This document shows positions 59,451-64,000 of a stretch of 64,000 nt of DNA, in pieces. Under the pieces are notes generated by a model, which saw only the letters and a program-made list of their open reading frames with translations, did not search any database and was not told the DNA's origin. Source of the DNA: Drosophila pseudoobscura (taxonomy: Eukaryota; Arthropoda; Insecta; Diptera; Drosophilidae); assembly GCF_009870125.1 (NCBI RefSeq), contig NC_046681.1, positions 21,403,001 to 21,467,000 on the forward strand, read 5' to 3'. Position numbers and translations under genes: made by a program. Every line of letters begins with the position of its first letter. The stretch's first letter is position 1.

Positions 59451-62400
59451 CTAACTAGTTACTCCATATATTGGAGCCAGATAATATACATTTCGGCAGT
59501 ATTATGATATAGTTGTCCTCATTTGCTAAAGAATTATCCTTGGCTATAGTTGAATTAGCATTATTAGGTGGTAAATTTTTTGAATTTGGCGCCCACTCAA
59601 AGAGTGCTGATAAACGGTGGGGAAAAGTACAACAAAGCGTGTGGACTATACACTGTCAAACATAGATAATGGACATTTTTTTGATTAAACAAATTTTGCT
59701 ATTGAAGAAGTTTGTAATTCGTTATATATGATACATTTTTGTATATTAGAAAGGGTTTCTTTGACCAAGAGCCTTTTCCCGACTTTCGGCAAAAGTAAAA
59801 GTATCTTTTTGTGATCTTTTTTACTGTAAAATATAAATTTAACTTAAAATCAATTAATTATATTGATGTATTTTTTATATTAGAAAAAGTTTGTTATTAA
59901 TAATATATTTTATTTTGTATTATTTAAATTAATATTGAGGATGTCTTTTAAATTTTAAATAAAATGGCTAACCCTTATGCTACGTAATGGGGTGGGGTTA
60001 ACGTTAAAGGGGAAATGCATCTACACACCCACACACACATGGAAGTACAAGCACCCGCAGAGAGAGCGAGGCAAACTCATACACTAACAGCCACCTGACT
60101 AAGAGAAACTGCAAGCTTTGGTGCTCTCTTTGCGAATATTTGTTGTTGCTCGCGTCATTCCTTTACTTTTGTTGTCTCTTGAGTGTGACGCTTTTTATAC
60201 CCGATACTCAAAATGAGTATAGGGGTATATTATATTTGTGGTGAAAGTGTTTCCGAGCCCGTAAAGTATATAGTGGCATCCACAATTTTACATAAAATGA
60301 CCATATCTACCACATTCCCGATCGGATAATTATTATAACCAAATGGTTATGCAGCGCCCGACGACACGTTCTGAACGTTTTCTGTCTCTCTCGGAGAACT
60401 ATACTGACTAAGTATCGGGTATAAATGTAGAGTTGCGGTCGCAGCAGCAACTCACAACGTACCGACTCGTTTTTTTTGTCGCCGGCACAGTCGACGCTGT
60501 AGCGGCGCTGCATTTCATTTTGAAAAGTTGCACATTGCGGTTCTTCGTGCTCTCGCGTTTCGACTGCCGCTGCTGTTTCTTTCGCCTTCTTTGGAGTCCG
60601 TCCCCCTGCTCCATGTTGGTTGTACGTGTGTGTCTGTGGCTGTGTGTGTGCATTATTTCGCGTAATGACGCGTCGTCGGAGTCCGTTATATTTCGCTTTT
60701 CGTACTGTGCCATAAAATTGTAATGCTTAAATATTATCGTCGGCCTTCTCATGTCAGATTTGCATTTTGACAGGTGCGCTGCCGACTAGCGATCAACACT
60801 GGTAAGCATCACGACCAATGGCGAAAGAAAGATAATACAAAAAATTCGCCGATTACAGCACACACACATATGTACATATATGTATTTACATGCAGTTCTC
60901 ATCTCAAGGCATATAGGTTTAAGGGGACGCTAGGCAGGCCTACCATAGATTGAGGAGAAGGAGATGCGTTTTTTACTGTTATAATTCAGTTTAATGCGTT
61001 ACGACCATGGTCTATGTGTATAAGAGGAGAAATTCCTGATCTTCCCAGTCGCCTATTTAGTTGCAAACAAAAGCTGTTTGGCATACCGCACCTTGCATCG
61101 ATACACCTTTTGCCTGCAGTTACAACAATTGCAAGAGAGCGGCACCCACAGTGAGAGTAAGAGCCAAAGAGTGCAGTGCTCTGTGCAAAAAAAACTGCCA
61201 CGCAAAAAGGCGGCCGGCTTGTAGGTGCCCCCTCTGTCTACCCTTCCCTCTCACCAACACCTACTCATATGTGTGGTACTGCAGTTCTCCCTTCGCTGCA
61301 CTTCGTCTTCTCGTATGAGTGTGTCTGTGTGCGATGCACTTGGTGCGATTCATTTGCTTTTATTACCATTTCTTGCTTCACCCTTTCCCCCTCGGCCCCA
61401 ACCACTCGCCGTCGCTGCGTTGGCGTCGCTGACGCCGCCATCCTCTCTCTCTTGCGTAGGGGGGACTTTCCGTTTATAAGGTGGCAACCCTGGCCCGGAC
61501 ATAATGCGTTGGAGAATCAGTTCTGTACCCTTTTCGGCCAGTCGGGAGCGCGACTTTGAATTGCATGGAACGGTGCCGTATCGGGTAAACACTGCAATTG
61601 CAAAAAGAGAATGAGAACTTTATAAAAATAAATTACCAAAGACCTTCCAAAAAAATATAAAATGCCAGCGGCAATGACAATAATTCAATGCAAAAGTGTG
61701 TGCAAAACAAGTGAAAAATTGTTTTTGAAAAAGCAATGATCTGATAGTGGAAAAAGTATGGATTTTTTGTGATAAATAATTTAAATAATTGCATCAAATA
61801 TTAATTTAATTACAATTTGACGTATTTAACCAAATGTAAATGTATGTAAAAGTATTCTCTCTAGAACTGATATTTTCGTTAGAGCTAAAATAGTTTATCA
61901 TCATTAACAAAAATTACACTGAAACATGTTTAAATATTAAAGTATTTCTGAACATTTCTAAATTGGTTTTTAAAATTAATACCAAATAGTTAACCTTAAA
62001 TGTGACAAAGGTAAAAAAATAGTAAGTGATAACCAGTAAAGTTTTAACAAAATTAATTAAACTCTAGTCAAAAATGTTGTAATACTAAAATCTTTGAAAA
62101 GAATTCTCCATGAAATTGATATTTTAACAAGTCAAAAATATGAACAATCTAAAAATATATATAGTATTTCTGAACAAACTTCGAAAACCGAAAATTCTTT
62201 AAAAATTAAAAGCGATTAAAACGCATTTTCCCTGTGGAATGGAATGGATGATGACCTACGACAAAGGAAATGAAGTCATACTAATACACAGACACCGACA
62301 CACATATAGTGCTCCCTCTCCCTCTCTCTCGCACACACACACACAAACACCCTAGAGAGTGCTCTTGCATGTGTGAGTGCTCAAAGTGCAGGCGGTGCTG

Positions 62401-63871
62401 TGGCGGTGAGGGCAAAAAGCGAATAAGCAAAAACAGAAGCAGTCGCAAAAACAAGGAGAGGCGACGGCAGAGGAGAAATAGAGAACGGGCCCTACCAACA
62501 AACAACAAAAACAACTTTGACAACGGATTGCACTGCGCATGCACATGCATGCACACTCTGGCAAACATATGCACACAAACACGCACGCAAGCTCACACAT
62601 ATACTGATCTTACGCCGGTATTGGTGCTCTTTTGTTCGTTGACTGCAAAAAAAGGTGAAGAAAAATCAAAAAAAATAAATGGATAGGAAGAAAAAGTTTT
62701 GCTCGAGACCGGAAAATGTAATAAAAACATAAAAACATTAAAAACGGTGCAACAAAAAAATATATTTATATATTAAAATGCAGAAAAAATATTGATTGCT
62801 GAAAATACATTTAAAAGTGCCAAGAATGGAGGACAACACTTTAGTAAGATCAAAGAAACAAAATAAAGTAACAGAAATACAGTTGAAAAATGAAAAAAAC
62901 ACTAGTACATTTAAAAAATAAAAATGCATATAAACACATAAAAGAATAAAAATTTGAAAATATTCAAAAACGCTTCAAAAGCTGAGAAGAAAAACTAATA
63001 TTTTCTGTGAGTGAATTTTCCTGAAATGGTTGCCTTTTCCTTATCCTTTTTTTTGTGCGTTTACTTTGCTTTTATTTCCCTTTATATTTTACTTTATGTG
63101 AAATTTTTGCTGTTATGCCAACGGCAGTTGAATGCACTCTGCCTTTACCTCGGTCGTCGCTGCCCCTTTGCTGATAATGATAATGAAATCATTAAGTATT
63201 ATACATATTAAATTATAATTACAGATGTTTTTGCTTGTTGAAAACATTTAAAAATATTAAAATTAAATTTTTAAAGAGAACTTTCTAATATATTTGTGAG
63301 ATTTTAAAAACTTTTTGTCAGTATAGAATTTTAATAAATATTTTAAACTATTTTTCTGAGTCATGCTCTAGAATGTCCTCGCCCGACCTTGAATAAAAAA
63401 ATGTATGTAAAATGAACAATTATAAAATTCCGAGGGAAGCACTACACTGACATTCTATTCCACAACCGTCCAATGCAATCCCCAAAATTACTCATGAATT
63501 ACTTATCATAACTCAGCATTTCCATTGAAATCAAACTCCAGAGCAATAAAATATGAGGCAAAAGCTGGGGCAGAAATTATGTAAATAATATACAAATTTG
63601 CAGATAAATAGATAAAGAAATAAACAAATAAAATATCAAATAAAAGAAGGCATAATTCATGAAAAGTATGAAGGGAAAATTTAAGTAACTAATTCAATTA
63701 AAAACTACAGTTTTTTTAAACTATTTGCAACGAAATGCCATCTAATTGAGGACTTTTATGCATCAACAAGAATTGTTTCCTTTTTTCTTTGTTTTGCATT
63801 TTATTTAATTATTGGTGTTGTTTTTGTTGTATTCTGTTTTTTTGGTCAACGAAGGAGAAGAGTGCGACACC
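59451..63871. other. Intergenic DNA and probable leader of the next gene
   Basis: No supported coding sequence before 63872. A Helentron-like element is listed separately at 60194. Stretches at about 60430-60750, 61030-61580 and 62280-62660 are richer in GC, GT/CA and CAA than their surroundings and resemble fly promoter or leader exons. The remainder (61600-62220, 62660-63840) is very AT-rich. A pyrimidine-rich tract before 63847 could be the acceptor of the following exon. Confidence 0.45.
60194..60425. mobile_element. DINE-1/SGM-type Helentron, short copy
   Basis: Bounded by perfect 15-base inverted repeats, TTTATACCCGATACT at 60194-60208 and its reverse complement at 60411-60425. The left part (CTCAAAATGAGTATAGGGGT, TTTCCGAGCCCGTAAAGTAT) matches my memory of the SGM/DINE-1 sequence of the obscura group. 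About 232 bases, with no coding capacity, as expected for these non-autonomous rolling-circle elements. Confidence 0.7.
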
Positions 63872-63992
63872 ATGCCCCTCGCTGGGCCAAAGGACAATGG
63901 TTCAAGTGCAAAGAAGATGCCGCCCAGCACTACGAGCATGCAACAAGGACGGAGCGACATGCAAGGACATTACGAGCGAGCGAAATGCCGTG
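63872..63992 (+). CDS. First coding exon of an unidentified gene (partial)
   Basis: A CACCATG context starts a frame of 40 codons plus one base, ending at a GTGAGT donor eight bases from the window edge. The peptide is Ser, Met, Gln and Lys rich (for example SAKKMPPSTTSMQQGRSDMQ) and looks disordered. No family is recognisable. The remaining exons lie beyond the window. The exon could also begin upstream with a non-coding leader. Confidence 0.5.
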
Positions 63993-64000
63993 GTGAGTTT

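Noticed and set aside
61176-61559. 127-codon plus-strand frame
   Set aside because: Cys/Ser/Pro-rich, with no homologue and overlapping frames equally open. More likely leader or intergenic DNA.
62309-62686. 125-codon plus-strand frame with His/Thr runs
   Set aside because: Built from CA and CAA simple repeats, and the opposite strand is equally open.
1-64000. Bacterial-type features (operons, ribosome binding sites, CRISPR arrays, phage)
   Set aside because: The window is intron-bearing insect DNA. No array of spaced repeats or prokaryotic gene structure is present.

Overview
The window is insect nuclear DNA. Introns are short to medium with GT..AG borders, intergenic DNA is AT-rich, and core promoters are of fly type (DRE, Ohler motifs 1, 6 and 7, TATA/Inr). 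The recognisable genes are Drosophila genes. A DINE-1/SGM-type Helentron at 60194-60425 and the amount of dispersed repeat point to the obscura group. The gene set (Fnta, GluRIIC, tank, Mfsd1, mxt and a GLYAT-like gene) fits Muller element B. The species call is inference.

Layout. 1-2370 is mostly non-coding. 2371-3733 and 5227-6354 are two tandem coiled-coil paralogues with identical exon phases. 8052-11256 is a four-exon retinol-dehydrogenase-like SDR, convergent with a DHX35-type DEAH helicase (13616-11399). 14558-19586 holds a lineage-specific F-box-like/leucine-rich gene whose start was tandemly duplicated and whose main reading frame carries an in-frame stop. 19.6-24.1 kb has no gene I can support. 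A GLYAT-like acetyltransferase follows, with a long 5' leader near 24.15 kb and coding sequence at 28337-30405, convergent with Fnta (33797-32655). GluRIIC (39217-35414), tank (42321-40600), Mfsd1 (49605-51305) and mxt (57030-52833) are complete. 43.0-48.1 kb is repeat-rich, with a LINE fragment, a GC-rich inverted pair and a possible solo LTR. The first coding exon of a further plus-strand gene lies at 63872-63992.

The most striking pattern is a dispersed non-coding repeat of about 0.9-1 kb when long. One end carries several copies of a CGGTATATTT-like motif, and in some copies a DRE or DRE-like site. Copies abut the 5' ends of all five broadly expressed genes (DHX35, Fnta, tank, Mfsd1, mxt), always with the motif end towards the gene, on either strand. 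The repeat may have supplied, or been drawn to, these promoters.

The genes are independent units and not an operon. They include neuromuscular glutamate signalling (GluRIIC), translation control (mxt), prenylation (Fnta), an ER/autophagy membrane protein (tank), a lysosomal-type transporter (Mfsd1), RNA helicase activity (DHX35) and two metabolic enzymes. Exon coordinates were read by hand from splice signals and reading phase.
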